Positions 34,759 to 44,544 of a stretch of 64,000 bases of DNA are shown here, piece after piece. This stretch comes from Helicobacter pylori. GTDB lineage: Bacteria; Campylobacterota; Campylobacteria; Campylobacterales; Helicobacteraceae. The stretch is taken from assembly GCF_001653475.1 (NCBI RefSeq), contig NZ_CP011487.1, positions 930,001 to 994,000 on the forward strand, given 5' to 3'. Position 1 is the stretch's first letter; each line of letters starts with the position of its first letter. The notes under the pieces were generated by a model, which was not told where the DNA came from, made no database searches, and saw nothing but the letters and a program-made list of their open reading frames with translations. Both the position numbers and the translations under genes were made by a program.

Positions 34759-36333
34759 ATGCATCAAATAGCCATTTGCGACCCCATCCATGCTAAAGGC
34801 ATTCAAATTTTAGAAGCTCAAAAAGACATTGTCTTGCATGATTATTCCAAATGCCCCAAAAATGAGCTTTTAGGAAAACTCACTCCCATGGATGCACTCA
34901 TCACGCGTAGCATGACCCCTATCACAAGCGATTTTTTAAAGCCCTTAACCCACTTAAAATCCATCGTGAGAGCGGGTGTGGGAGTGGATAATATTGATTT
35001 AGAAAGCTGTTCTCAAAAAGGGATTGTAGTGATGAATATCCCTACCGCTAACACGATTGCCGCTGTGGAATTAACGATGGCGCATTTGATCAATGCAGTG
35101 CGATCGTTCCCTTGCGCAAACGATCAAATCAAACACCAAAGGTTATGGAAAAGAGAAGATTGGTATGGCACGGAATTGAAAAATAAAAAGCTAGGCATCA
35201 TTGGTTTTGGGAATATTGGCTCTAGGGTGGGCATTAGGGCTAAAGCCTTTGAAATGGAAGTCCTAGCCTATGATCCTTATATCCCTTCTTCAAAAGCCAC
35301 TGATTTAGGGGTCATTTACACAAAAAATTTTGAAGACATTTTGCAGTGCGATATGATCACTATCCACACCCCTAAAAATAAAGAAACCATTAACATGATA
35401 GGCGCTAAAGAGATTGAACGCATGAAAAAAGGGGTTATTTTGATCAATTGCGCTAGAGGGGGGCTTTATAATGAAGACGCTCTTTATGAAGCTTTAGAAA
35501 CCAAAAAAGTGCGTTGGCTTGGCATTGATGTCTTTTCTAAAGAGCCTGGCATTCACAACAAGCTCTTAGACTTGCCCAATGTTTATGCGACCCCCCACAT
35601 TGGCGCGAACACTTTAGAATCCCAAGAAGAAATTTCCAAACAAGCCGCTCAAGGGGTTATGGAATCTTTAAGGGGTTCAAGCCACCCGCATGCTTTGAAT
35701 TTACCCATGCAAGCTTTTGATGCAAGCGCAAAAGCCTACTTGAATTTAGCGCAAAAACTGGGTTATTTTTCCAGTCAAATCCATAAGGGCGTGTGCCAAA
35801 AAATTGAGATTAGTCTTTGTGGGGAGATCAACCAATTTAAAGACGCCCTTGTAGCCTTTACGCTAGTGGGGGTGTTAAAACCTGTTGTAGGGGATAAAAT
35901 CAATTACATTAACGCCCCCTTTGTGGCCAAAGAAAGAGGCATTGAGATTAAGGTTAGTCTTAAAGAAAGCGCTTCGCCTTATAAGAACATGCTCTCTTTA
36001 ACTCTAAATGCGGCTAATGGTTTAATTAGCGTGAGCGGCACGGTGTTTGAAGAAGATATTTTAAAACTCACTGAGATTGATGGGTTTCATATTGATATAG
36101 AGCCAAAGGGTAAAATGCTTTTATTCAGGAATACGGATATTCCAGGCGTTATTGGGAGTGTGGGGAATGCGTTCGCTAGGCATGGCATTAACATCGCTGA
36201 TTTTCGTTTGGGGCGTAACACGCAAAAAGAAGCCCTAGCGCTCATTATTGTAGATGAAGAAGTTTCTTTGGAAGTTTTAGAAGAGCTTAAAAGCATTCCT
36301 GCGTGCTTAAGCGTTCATTATGTGGTTATTTAA
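34759..36333 (+). CDS. serA: D-3-phosphoglycerate dehydrogenase
   Basis: First committed step of serine synthesis, oxidising 3-phosphoglycerate with NAD. The 524-aa product has the Rossmann motif LGIIGFGNIGSRVG near 145-158, catalytic Arg in NCARGG near 232, the Glu context GIDVFSKEP and His in TPHIGANT near 285. An intervening domain and a C-terminal ACT domain (LLFRNTDIPGVIGSVGNAFA near 455) follow, i.e. the long type-1 form. Confidence 0.95.
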   Translation: MHQIAICDPIHAKGIQILEAQKDIVLHDYSKCPKNELLGKLTPMDALITRSMTPITSDFLKPLTHLKSIVRAGVGVDNIDLESCSQKGIVVMNIPTANTIAAVELTMAHLINAVRSFPCANDQIKHQRLWKREDWYGTELKNKKLGIIGFGNIGSRVGIRAKAFEMEVLAYDPYIPSSKATDLGVIYTKNFEDILQCDMITIHTPKNKETINMIGAKEIERMKKGVILINCARGGLYNEDALYEALETKKVRWLGIDVFSKEPGIHNKLLDLPNVYATPHIGANTLESQEEISKQAAQGVMESLRGSSHPHALNLPMQAFDASAKAYLNLAQKLGYFSSQIHKGVCQKIEISLCGEINQFKDALVAFTLVGVLKPVVGDKINYINAPFVAKERGIEIKVSLKESASPYKNMLSLTLNAANGLISVSGTVFEEDILKLTEIDGFHIDIEPKGKMLLFRNTDIPGVIGSVGNAFARHGINIADFRLGRNTQKEALALIIVDEEVSLEVLEELKSIPACLSVHYVVI

Positions 36334-36342
36334 GGTAGTTGG

Positions 36343-38193
36343 ATGCGAGATTTTTTAAAGCTTTTAAAAGAGCATAATGAATTAGAAGTCATTGACACCC
36401 CCCTTGAAGTGGATTTAGAAATCGCTCATCTGGCCTATATAGAAGCAAAAAAGCCTAATGGGGGCAAAGCCCTTTTATTCACGCAACCCATAAGAAAAGA
36501 GCACAACCAAATCAAAACCTTTGACATGCCTGTTTTAATGAACGCTTTTGGCTCTTTCAAACGCTTGGAGCTTTTATTAAAAACCCCCATAGAAAGCCTG
36601 CAACAACGCATGCAAACTTTCTTGCACTTTAACGCTCCTAAAAATTTCACTGAGAGTTTGAAAGTCTTAAAAGATTTATGGGATTTAAGACACATTTTCC
36701 CTAAAAAAACCACTCGCCCTAAAGATCTCATTATCAAGCAAGATAAAGAAGTCAATTTATTGGATCTACCCGTTTTAAAAACTTGGGAAAAAGATGGCGG
36801 GGCTTTTATCACTATGGGGCAAGTCTATACCCAAAGCCTAGACAATAAAAAAAAGAATTTAGGCATGTACCGCTTGCAAGTTTATGATAAAAACCATTTA
36901 GGCTTGCACTGGCAAATCCATAAAGACTCCCAACTCTTTTTCCACGAATACGCTAAGGCTAAAGTCAAAATGCCTGTCAGTATCGCTATTGGCGGGGATT
37001 TGCTCTATACATGGTGCGCGACGGCCCCCTTACCTTATGGGATTTATGAACTCATGCTTTATGGGTTTATGAGAGAAAAAAAAGCGTGTGTGATGCCATG
37101 CTTGAGTAATTCTTTGAGCGTGCCAAGGGATTGCGATATTGTGATAGAAGGGTTTGTGGATTGCAAAAAACTAGAGCTTGAAGGGCCTTTTGGGGATCAC
37201 ACTGGCTATTATACCCCCATTGAGCCTTACCCTGTTTTAGAAGTCAAAACCATTAGCTATAAAAAAGATTCCATTTACTTGGCCACTGTAGTGGGTAAGC
37301 CCCCTTTAGAAGACAAATACATGGGGTATTTGACTGAACGCTTGTTCTTGCCCTTGCTTCAAATGAACGCCCCCAATCTTATAGATTATTGCATGCCAGA
37401 AAATGGGGTGTTTCATAATTTGATTTTAGCCAAAATACACACGCGCTATAACGCTCATGCCAAACAAGTCATGCATGCTTTTTGGGGTGTGGGGCAGATG
37501 AGTTTTGTCAAACATGCGATTTTTGTCAATGAAGACGCTCCCGATCTAAGAGACACCAACGCTATCGTTGAGTATATACTAGAAAATTTTTCTAAAGAAA
37601 AAATTCTTATCTCTCAAGGCGTATGCGACGCTTTAGATCATGCAAGCCCTGAATACGCTATGGGGGGGAAACTCGGTATTGATGCGACCTCTAAAAGCAA
37701 TACCCCCTACTCCACGCTTTTAAACGATAACGCCTTGCTAGCGCTTTTGCAAGATAAAATGCCAAATATCGTTCTTTTGAAGCAATATTACCCGCACGCT
37801 CGTAACCCCATTTGCGTGATTAGCGTGGAAAAGAAAGACAAGAGCGTCATTGAATTGGCTAAAAATTTGCTCGGTTTTGAAGAATATTTACGCATTGTCA
37901 TCTTTGTAGAGCATACCAGCAACGATTTAAACAACCCTTACATGCTGTTATGGCGCATCGTTAATAATATTGATGCGCAACGCGATATTCTCATCTCTAA
38001 ACATTGTTTTTTTATAGACGCTACCAATAAAGGCATTATGGATAAACATTTTAGAGAATGGCCTGCAGAAACCAATTGCTCCATGGAAGTCATAGAGGAT
38101 TTGAAAAAGAAAGGGCTTTTAAAAGATTTTGAAACTTTAAATCAAAAATTCCATCTCACGCATTCTTTTAGCACGCATAAAGAAGATCTATAA
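36343..38193 (+). CDS. ubiD: UbiD-family decarboxylase
   Basis: prFMN-dependent decarboxylase, 616 aa. Seen: the family core TGYYTPIEPYPVLEVKTI near 287-303, with the preceding ELEGPFGDHTGYY holding the conserved acid, and the LPLLQMNAPNLIDY region. H. pylori lacks ubiquinone, so a role in the futalosine route to menaquinone is the likely one (established pathway knowledge plus inference). It is 9 bp after serA and 9 bp before the YggS gene. Needs a UbiX-type partner for its cofactor, not in this window. Confidence 0.88.
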   Translation: MRDFLKLLKEHNELEVIDTPLEVDLEIAHLAYIEAKKPNGGKALLFTQPIRKEHNQIKTFDMPVLMNAFGSFKRLELLLKTPIESLQQRMQTFLHFNAPKNFTESLKVLKDLWDLRHIFPKKTTRPKDLIIKQDKEVNLLDLPVLKTWEKDGGAFITMGQVYTQSLDNKKKNLGMYRLQVYDKNHLGLHWQIHKDSQLFFHEYAKAKVKMPVSIAIGGDLLYTWCATAPLPYGIYELMLYGFMREKKACVMPCLSNSLSVPRDCDIVIEGFVDCKKLELEGPFGDHTGYYTPIEPYPVLEVKTISYKKDSIYLATVVGKPPLEDKYMGYLTERLFLPLLQMNAPNLIDYCMPENGVFHNLILAKIHTRYNAHAKQVMHAFWGVGQMSFVKHAIFVNEDAPDLRDTNAIVEYILENFSKEKILISQGVCDALDHASPEYAMGGKLGIDATSKSNTPYSTLLNDNALLALLQDKMPNIVLLKQYYPHARNPICVISVEKKDKSVIELAKNLLGFEEYLRIVIFVEHTSNDLNNPYMLLWRIVNNIDAQRDILISKHCFFIDATNKGIMDKHFREWPAETNCSMEVIEDLKKKGLLKDFETLNQKFHLTHSFSTHKEDL

Positions 38194-38202
38194 AGAATAG
38201 CT

Positions 38203-38871
38203 ATGAAAGATTATAGCCAAAGGATTGATACCCTCATCGCAAAAATAGAAAAGGCTCGCACCGCCTATTCAAGGCATCATATTGTAAAAATCGTAGCTGT
38301 TTCAAAAAACGCTTCCCTAAAAGCTATCCAACATTACTATGACTGCTCTCAAAGGGCTTTTGGAGAAAATAAAGTTCAAGATTTAAAAATGAAAATGCAT
38401 TCTTTAGAGCATTTACCCCTTGAATGGCACATGATAGGCTCTTTACAAGAGAATAAAATCAATGCGCTTTTGCGTTTAAAACCCGCTCTTTTGCATTCTT
38501 TAGACTCCTTAAAACTCGCTTTGAAGATAGAAAAGCGTTGCGAAATATTGGGCGTCAATTTAAACGCTCTTTTACAAGTTAATAGCGCGTATGAGAAAAG
38601 CAAAAGCGGGGTGGTGCCTGAAGAAACGCTAGAAATTTATGCTCAAATCAGTGAAACTTGCAAGCACCTCAAACTTAAAGGGCTTATGTGTATAGGGGCT
38701 CATGCTGATGATGAAAAGGAAATTGAAAAATCCTTTATCACCACCAAAAAGCTTTTTGACCGATTAAAGAATGCGAGCGTTCTTTCAATGGGTATGAGCA
38801 GTGATTTTGAATTAGCGATTGCTTGCGGGGCGAATCTTTTAAGGATTGGCTCTTTTTTGTTTAAAGAGTAA
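38203..38871 (+). CDS. YggS-family PLP homeostasis protein
   Basis: 222-aa fold III PLP-binding protein of the YggS/PROSC family, which has no catalytic domain beyond the barrel and buffers PLP. Seen: the PLP lysine in VAVSKNAS near 30, the FGENKVQ motif near 50, HMIGSLQENKI near 77 and the C-terminal GMSSDFELAIACGANLLRIGS near 195-216. No start ambiguity. The next gene begins one base after its stop. Confidence 0.92.
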   Translation: MKDYSQRIDTLIAKIEKARTAYSRHHIVKIVAVSKNASLKAIQHYYDCSQRAFGENKVQDLKMKMHSLEHLPLEWHMIGSLQENKINALLRLKPALLHSLDSLKLALKIEKRCEILGVNLNALLQVNSAYEKSKSGVVPEETLEIYAQISETCKHLKLKGLMCIGAHADDEKEIEKSFITTKKLFDRLKNASVLSMGMSSDFELAIACGANLLRIGSFLFKE

Positions 38872-38872
38872 G

Positions 38873-39631
38873 ATGCTAGAAACTCATGCGCTTAAACGCG
38901 GGGCTGTTTTTATCTCTGATGCGCATTTTTTGCCTAAAAGCCCTCATTTAATCAATACGCTTAAAGAACTTTTAAGCGCCAAACCCCCACAAGTCTTTTT
39001 CATGGGCGATATTTTCCATGTTCTTGTGGGCTATTTACCCCTAGATAAAGAGCAGCAAAAAATCATTGGTTTAGTCCATGCGTTAAGCGAAATTTCACAA
39101 GTCTTTTATTTTGAAGGCAACCATGATTTTTCCATGCGTTTTGTATTCAATTCCAAAGTGGTGGTTTTTGAGCGCCAAAACCAGCCCGCATTATTCCAAT
39201 ACGATAACAAACGCTTTTTACTGGCCCATGGGGATTTATTCATCACTAAAGCGTATGAATTTTACATCACGCAGCTCACTTCCACTTGGGCTAGATTTTT
39301 TCTAACTTTTTTAAATTTATTAAGTTTTAAAACCTTATACCCCCTTTTTAAAAAACTCATTTATCAAAAACCCGTCCGCCTTTGGGAATTAGAGCCAAAA
39401 GAATTGCAATCTTTTATTGAAAAGCGCCTAAAAGCCTATCAAAACTACATTAAAGATCTTAACATTGATAGCATTGACGGCATTATAGAGGGGCATTTTC
39501 ATCTCAAAAGCGGTGCAAAAATCCCATTGAATGCGCCTATTTATTGCCCGCTGCCTTCCTTTTATTACGAACAAAGCCTTTTTAAGGTATCATCAAGCAT
39601 TTTAGAACCATCTCAAAATAAGGACGCCTAA
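38873..39631 (+). CDS. Calcineurin-like phosphoesterase, candidate UDP-2,3-diacylglucosamine hydrolase (LpxJ-like)
   Basis: 252-aa metallophosphoesterase. Metal-binding motifs seen: ISDAHFLPKSPH near 18, FMGDIFHVL near 44, FEGNHDFSM near 78, LAHGD near 118 and EGHFHLKSGA near 205. H. pylori needs an enzyme to split UDP-diacylglucosamine in lipid A synthesis and lacks typical LpxH. From memory, the Campylobacterota enzyme LpxJ is a divergent member of this family; I infer this gene may encode it. Start moved to the ATG at 38873, since an upstream TTG would overlap the YggS gene. Confidence 0.8.
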   Translation: MLETHALKRGAVFISDAHFLPKSPHLINTLKELLSAKPPQVFFMGDIFHVLVGYLPLDKEQQKIIGLVHALSEISQVFYFEGNHDFSMRFVFNSKVVVFERQNQPALFQYDNKRFLLAHGDLFITKAYEFYITQLTSTWARFFLTFLNLLSFKTLYPLFKKLIYQKPVRLWELEPKELQSFIEKRLKAYQNYIKDLNIDSIDGIIEGHFHLKSGAKIPLNAPIYCPLPSFYYEQSLFKVSSSILEPSQNKDA

Positions 39632-39634
39632 ATC

Positions 39635-40570
39635 ATGGCAGAAAAAACAGCTAACGATTTAAAATTGAGTGAGATAGAACTCGTGGATTTTCGTATTTAT
39701 GGCATGCAAGAGGGCGTCCCTTATGAAGGGATTTATGGCATCAATGTGGCTAAAGTCCAAGAAATCATCCCCATGCCCACCCTTTTTGAATACCCCACGA
39801 ATTTAGATTACATTATCGGCGTGTTTGATTTGCGCTCCACGATCATCCCGCTTATAGACTTGGCTAAATGGATAGGTATTGTCCCAGATAAAAGCAGAGA
39901 AAACGAAAAAATCGTCATTATCACTGAATTTAACAATGTTAAAATGGGCTTTTTAGTCCATTCCGCTAGGCGTATCAGACGCATCAGTTGGAAAGATGTG
40001 GAGCCTGCATCCTTTAGCGCATCTAATAACATCAATAAAGAAAATATCACCGGCACGACACGCATTGAAAACGACAAAACCCTGCTCATTTTGGATTTAG
40101 AAAGCATTTTAGACGATTTAAAGCTTAATGAAGACGCTAAAAACACTAAAGATGCCCCTAAAGAGCGTTTTGAAGGCGAAGTGTTGTTTTTAGACGATAG
40201 CAAGACCGCAAGAAAAACCTTAAAAAACCATTTGAGTAAATTGGGTTTTAGCATCACTGAAGCTGTGGATGGGGAAGACGGGTTGAACAAATTAGAAATG
40301 TTATTCAAAAAATACGGGGATGATTTGAGGAAACATTTGAAATTCATTATTTCAGATGTTGAAATGCCTAAAATGGATGGCTATCATTTCTTATTCAAGC
40401 TCCAAGAAGACCCCAGATTTGCTTATATTCCTGTGATTTTTAATTCTTCTATTTGCGATAATTATAGCGCTGAAAGGGCTAAAGAAATGGGGGCTGTAGC
40501 GTATTTAGTCAAGTTTGACGCAGAAAAATTCACCGAAGAAATTTCTAAGATTTTAGACAAGAATGCGTAA
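39635..40570 (+). CDS. cheV3: Chemotaxis coupling protein CheV3 (CheW-REC)
   Basis: 311-aa hybrid with an N-terminal CheW domain (FRIYGMQEGVPYEGIYGINV onward, with the NLDYIIGVFDLRSTIIPLIDLA core near 65-85) and a C-terminal receiver domain (LFLDDSKTARKTL near 185; phosphoacceptor Asp in FIISDVEMPKMDGYHF near 241). It links receptors to CheA and may act as a phosphate sink. One of three CheV proteins in H. pylori; this copy lies directly before cheA. Confidence 0.94.
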   Translation: MAEKTANDLKLSEIELVDFRIYGMQEGVPYEGIYGINVAKVQEIIPMPTLFEYPTNLDYIIGVFDLRSTIIPLIDLAKWIGIVPDKSRENEKIVIITEFNNVKMGFLVHSARRIRRISWKDVEPASFSASNNINKENITGTTRIENDKTLLILDLESILDDLKLNEDAKNTKDAPKERFEGEVLFLDDSKTARKTLKNHLSKLGFSITEAVDGEDGLNKLEMLFKKYGDDLRKHLKFIISDVEMPKMDGYHFLFKLQEDPRFAYIPVIFNSSICDNYSAERAKEMGAVAYLVKFDAEKFTEEISKILDKNA

Positions 40571-40627
40571 TTCTTTTTATAAAATTGTAAAATACTCTTA
40601 TCTCAAACGCTAAAAAGGGGTTTTAAA

Positions 40628-43066
40628 ATGGATGATTTGCAAGAAATAATGGAAGACTTCTTGATTGAAGCCTTTGAAATGAACGAGCAGTTGGATCAGG
40701 ATTTAGTGGAATTGGAGCATAACCCTGAAGATTTGGACTTGCTCAATCGCATTTTTAGAGTCGCCCACACCATTAAAGGCTCTAGCTCGTTTTTGAATCT
40801 TAACATACTCACGCACCTCACGCACAACATGGAAGATGTCTTAAATCGTGCCAGAAAGGGCGAAATTAAAATCACGCCTGATATTATGGATGTCGTATTG
40901 CGTTCCATTGATTTGATGAAAACTTTACTCGTAACGATTAGAGATACCGGCTCTGATACCAATAACGGCAAGGAAAACGAGATTGAAGAAGCGGTCAAAC
41001 AGCTTCAAGCCATTACGAGCCAAAATTTAGAGGGCGCTAAAGAAACTTCAGGGACTAAAGAAGCCTCCAAAGAAGAAGTGAAAAAAGAAAATAAAGAAGA
41101 AGCGAAAGAAGAAATTAAAGAAAACAAGGCAAAAGCTCCTACTGCAGAAAACCCCGCAAGCGATAACCCGCTAGCCGATGAGCCGGATTTGGATTATACT
41201 AACATGAGCACTGAAGAAGTGGAAGCGGAGATTGAACGGCTGTTGAACAAGCGCCAAGAGGCCGATAAAGAACGAAGAGCTCAAAAAAAGCAAGAAGAAC
41301 AAGCCAAACCTAAACAAGAAGTTACCCCAACAAAAGAAACCCCCAAAACAGAAGCCCCAAAAGCCCCTAAAGCAGAAACTAAAGCTAAGGCTAAAGCCGA
41401 TACTGAAGAAAATAAAGCCCCCTCTATTGGCGTGGAGCAAACCGTTAGGGTGGATGTGCGCCGCTTGGATCACTTAATGAATTTGATCGGTGAGCTTGTG
41501 TTGGGCAAAAATCGCTTGATTAGAATTTATAGCGATGTGGAAGAACGCTATGATGGGGAAAAGTTTTTAGAGGAATTAAACCAGGTGGTTTCTTCTATTT
41601 CAGCGGTAACGACAGACTTGCAACTTGCGGTGATGAAAACCCGTATGCAACCAGTGGGCAAGGTATTCAATAAATTCCCTCGCATGGTAAGGGATTTGAG
41701 CCGGGAATTAGGCAAGAGCATTGAGTTAATCATTGAGGGCGAAGAAACCGAATTAGATAAATCCATTGTAGAAGAGATTGGCGATCCGCTCATTCACATT
41801 ATCCGCAACTCATGCGATCATGGAATTGAGCCTTTAGAAGAAAGAAGAAGACTTAACAAGTCTGAAACCGGTAAAGTGCAATTGAGTGCGTATAATGAGG
41901 GTAACCACATTGTGATTAAAATCTCTGATGATGGCAAAGGATTAGACCCTGTGATGCTTAAAGAAAAAGCGATTGAAAAAGGGGTGATTAGTGAAAGAGA
42001 CGCTGAAGGCATGAGCGATAGGGAAGCGTTTAACCTCATTTTCAAGCCAGGCTTTTCTACTGCAAAAGTCGTTTCCAATGTTTCAGGCAGAGGCGTGGGC
42101 ATGGATGTGGTGAAAACCAATATTGAAAAGCTCAATGGGATCATTGAAATCGATTCAGAAGTGGGGGTAGGCACGACTCAAAAGCTTAAAATTCCTCTCA
42201 CTCTGGCTATCATTCAAGCTTTACTCGTGGGCGTTCAAGAAGAATATTACGCTATTCCGCTTTCTTCAGTGTTAGAAACCGTGCGCATCAGCCAGGATGA
42301 AATCTACACCGTTGATGGCAAGAGCGTGTTGCGTTTGAGAGATGAGGTGCTTTCTTTGGTGTGTCTTTCTGACATTTTTAAAGTGGATGCTATTTTGGAA
42401 TCCAACTCGGATGTGTATGTGGTTATCATTGGCTTGGCTGATCAAAAAATTGGCGTGATCGTGGATTATTTAATCGGTCAAGAAGAAGTGGTCATCAAAT
42501 CTTTAGGTTACTATCTTAAAAACACTAGAGGCATTGCTGGCGCTACGGTGAGAGGCGATGGGAAAATCACTCTCATTGTAGATGTGGGGGCGATGATGGA
42601 TATGGCAAAAAGCATCAAAGTCAATATCACTACCTTGATGAACGAATCAGAAAACACAAAGAGCAAAAATTCTCCTAGCGATTATGTCGTTTTAGCGATT
42701 GATGACAGCAGCACGGATAGAGCGATTATCCGCAAATGTTTAAAACCATTAGGCATCACGCTTTTAGAAGCCTCTAACGGGTTAGAAGGCTTAGAAATGC
42801 TTAAAAATGGCGATAAGACCCCGGACGCTATTTTAGTGGATATTGAAATGCCTAAAATGGATGGCTATACTTTCGCTTCTGAAGTGCGTAAATACAATAA
42901 ATTCAAAAACCTGCCTTTGATTGCAGTAACCAGTCGGGTAACTAAAACCGATAGAATGCGTGGCGTCGAATCCGGCATGACTGAATACATCACCAAACCT
43001 TATAGCGGTGAGTATTTAACCACCGTAGTAAAGCGCAGCATTAAATTAGAAGGAGACCAGTCATGA
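40628..43066 (+). CDS. cheA: Chemotaxis histidine kinase CheA fused to a receiver domain
   Basis: Receptor-linked histidine kinase of the flagellar chemotaxis pathway. Domains in the 812-aa product: Hpt with the phosphorylated His in FRVAHTIKGSSSFL (near 47); a long Lys/Glu/Ala/Pro-rich linker (about 135-270) in place of a clear P2 domain; dimerisation helix VDVRRLDHLMNLIGELVLG; HATPase with IIRNSCDHGIE and DDGKGLD; CheW-like domain; and a C-terminal receiver (LAIDDSSTDRA, Asp in ILVDIEMPKMDG). The fused receiver is typical of Helicobacter. Stop overlaps the cheW start by four bases. Confidence 0.96.
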   Translation: MDDLQEIMEDFLIEAFEMNEQLDQDLVELEHNPEDLDLLNRIFRVAHTIKGSSSFLNLNILTHLTHNMEDVLNRARKGEIKITPDIMDVVLRSIDLMKTLLVTIRDTGSDTNNGKENEIEEAVKQLQAITSQNLEGAKETSGTKEASKEEVKKENKEEAKEEIKENKAKAPTAENPASDNPLADEPDLDYTNMSTEEVEAEIERLLNKRQEADKERRAQKKQEEQAKPKQEVTPTKETPKTEAPKAPKAETKAKAKADTEENKAPSIGVEQTVRVDVRRLDHLMNLIGELVLGKNRLIRIYSDVEERYDGEKFLEELNQVVSSISAVTTDLQLAVMKTRMQPVGKVFNKFPRMVRDLSRELGKSIELIIEGEETELDKSIVEEIGDPLIHIIRNSCDHGIEPLEERRRLNKSETGKVQLSAYNEGNHIVIKISDDGKGLDPVMLKEKAIEKGVISERDAEGMSDREAFNLIFKPGFSTAKVVSNVSGRGVGMDVVKTNIEKLNGIIEIDSEVGVGTTQKLKIPLTLAIIQALLVGVQEEYYAIPLSSVLETVRISQDEIYTVDGKSVLRLRDEVLSLVCLSDIFKVDAILESNSDVYVVIIGLADQKIGVIVDYLIGQEEVVIKSLGYYLKNTRGIAGATVRGDGKITLIVDVGAMMDMAKSIKVNITTLMNESENTKSKNSPSDYVVLAIDDSSTDRAIIRKCLKPLGITLLEASNGLEGLEMLKNGDKTPDAILVDIEMPKMDGYTFASEVRKYNKFKNLPLIAVTSRVTKTDRMRGVESGMTEYITKPYSGEYLTTVVKRSIKLEGDQS

Positions 43067-43560
43067 GCAACCAATTAAAAGATTTATTTGAAAGGCAAAA
43101 AGAAGCTAATGCCGGTTCTAAACAAGAAGATAATGAAGAAATTTTGCAATTCATTGGCTTTATTATTGGCGATGAAGAATACGCCATTCCTATTTTGAAT
43201 ATTTTAGAGATCGTCAAACCCATTGGTTATACGCGAGTCCCTGAGACCCCAAATTATGTGCTTGGCGTGTTCAATTTAAGGGGTAATGTCTTCCCTTTGA
43301 TCAGTTTGCGTTTAAAATTTGGCTTGAAAGCTGAAAAACAAAACAAAGACACTCGTTATTTGGTGGTGCGCCATAACGATCAGATCGCTGGGTTTTTCAT
43401 TGATCGCCTAACCGAAGCCATTCGCATCAAGCAAACGGATATTGATCCGGTGCCAGAGACTTTGAGCGATAACAATAATTTAACTTATGGTATTGGGAAG
43501 CAAAACGACAGACTCGTAACCATTTTAAGAGTGGAAGAAATCTTAAAGAAAGACTTTTAA
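43063..43560 (+). CDS. cheW: Chemotaxis adaptor CheW
   Basis: 165-aa single-domain scaffold linking receptors to CheA. Core motifs IGFIIGDEEYAIPILNILEI and NYVLGVFNLRGNVFPLISLR are clear. AAGGAGA precedes the ATG, which overlaps cheA. Last gene of the long plus-strand run; tpx converges on it. Confidence 0.95.
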   Translation: MSNQLKDLFERQKEANAGSKQEDNEEILQFIGFIIGDEEYAIPILNILEIVKPIGYTRVPETPNYVLGVFNLRGNVFPLISLRLKFGLKAEKQNKDTRYLVVRHNDQIAGFFIDRLTEAIRIKQTDIDPVPETLSDNNNLTYGIGKQNDRLVTILRVEEILKKDF

Positions 43561-43821
43561 AAATTTTAGTTTATCAGCCCCTATGGACTTTGAGAAAGAC
43601 TTATTCCATTAAAAAGCTTGATTTTAATCAAGCGGTAATCTTAGCGTTTGATTGAAAAATAGAGTCTTCTTTAATCTTTTCTTTTAAACACAGCGTGAAA
43701 CTTTTTCAAACGGATTAAAAAGAACTTCTTATTTTTAGTTTTTATTACCAACGCTTTTTAATAGGCGGGGTTTTTTGCATTGAGACTTGCCAGATTGTAA
43801 CCCCCTCCTTTTAAGGATTTC
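43561..43821. other. Spacer between convergent cheW and tpx
   Basis: 261 bases with no credible gene. It holds a perfect palindrome GCTTGATT-TT-AATCAAGC at 43616-43633 about 55 bases past the cheW stop. No T-run follows, so it may be a processing site or weak terminator. A GGCGGGGTTTTTT stretch lies near 43763-43776. Confidence 0.4.
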
Positions 43822-44322
43822 CTATTCCAACACTTTTAAAAGCGCTTCATAATTAGGCTCTTCTAAAATGTTTTGAACGATTTCTTTATAGATGACCACT
43901 CCCTTACCATCAAGAACAAACACCGATCGAGCGAGTAAGCCTTGCATAGAGCCTTTGCCTAACAGCACGCCGTAATTTTCCCCAAAAGCCTTATACCTAA
44001 AATCGCTTAAAATCCTTAAGTCCTTAATGCCTTCAGCACCACAAATTTGCCCTTGAGAAAAAGGTAAGTCCATAGAAATCACGCTAAAACTCACAGAAGG
44101 CAGTTTGCCAGCTTGCTCATTGAAGCGTTTGGCTTGGAGCAAGCAAACCGATCCGGTTAAGCTAGGAAGCGCGCTAATGACTTGAAAACGCGTGCCTTGC
44201 TTCAATAAATTGACTTCTTGCAAATCGCCATTTACCAATTTCACATCAGGAGCTTTATCGCCCACTTTTAAGGCTTTCCCTTCTAATTGGTATGTTTCTT
44301 CTTTAAAAGTAACTTTTTGCAT
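43822..44322 (-). CDS. tpx: Thiol peroxidase Tpx
   Basis: Atypical 2-Cys peroxiredoxin reducing peroxides, likely via thioredoxin. The 166-aa product has the resolving-cysteine region with SLTGSVCLLQAKRFNEQAG near 60 (peroxidatic Cys) and a second Cys in SQGQICGAEGIKD near 94, matching the Tpx pair. Divergent from sodB, so two oxidative-stress genes share one spacer. Confidence 0.94.
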   Translation of the reverse strand: MQKVTFKEETYQLEGKALKVGDKAPDVKLVNGDLQEVNLLKQGTRFQVISALPSLTGSVCLLQAKRFNEQAGKLPSVSFSVISMDLPFSQGQICGAEGIKDLRILSDFRYKAFGENYGVLLGKGSMQGLLARSVFVLDGKGVVIYKEIVQNILEEPNYEALLKVLE

Positions 44323-44361
44323 TGATAAATCCTTTCTAATGAATTGCTATATTGCGTTGGA

Positions 44362-44367
44362 ATAATA
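44362..44367 (-). promoter_or_regulatory. -10 box of probable tpx promoter
   Basis: Minus-strand TATTAT 40 bases before the tpx ATG, with AAAGGA as ribosome site. Confidence 0.4.
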
Positions 44368-44511
44368 GTCAATTAAGATTAACTTTCAAAAAATTTAAAA
44401 AGAATTTGTTTAAAAAGTCGTTTTAATTTTAAAAAACCCCTTAAAATCTACAAAATTTGCATAACAATCAATTTTTAAGAAAAGATTTACCAAGAAGTAT
44501 TAAAAAATGAT

Positions 44512-44517
44512 TACAAT
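44512..44517 (+). promoter_or_regulatory. -10 box of sodB promoter
   Basis: TACAAT 33 bases before the sodB ATG, with AAGGAG at 44534-44539. In H. pylori, sodB is known to be repressed by iron-free Fur binding its promoter. The AT-rich stretch 44440-44510 just upstream is where such a site would lie; no exact box was assigned. Confidence 0.6.
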
Positions 44518-44544
44518 ATGGCTATCTAATCACAAGGAGAAAAC

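Noticed and set aside
41171-41473. 100-codon Phe/Gly/Leu-rich ORF antisense to cheA
   Set aside because: Mirror of the Lys/Glu/Ala-rich linker of CheA; no start signals.
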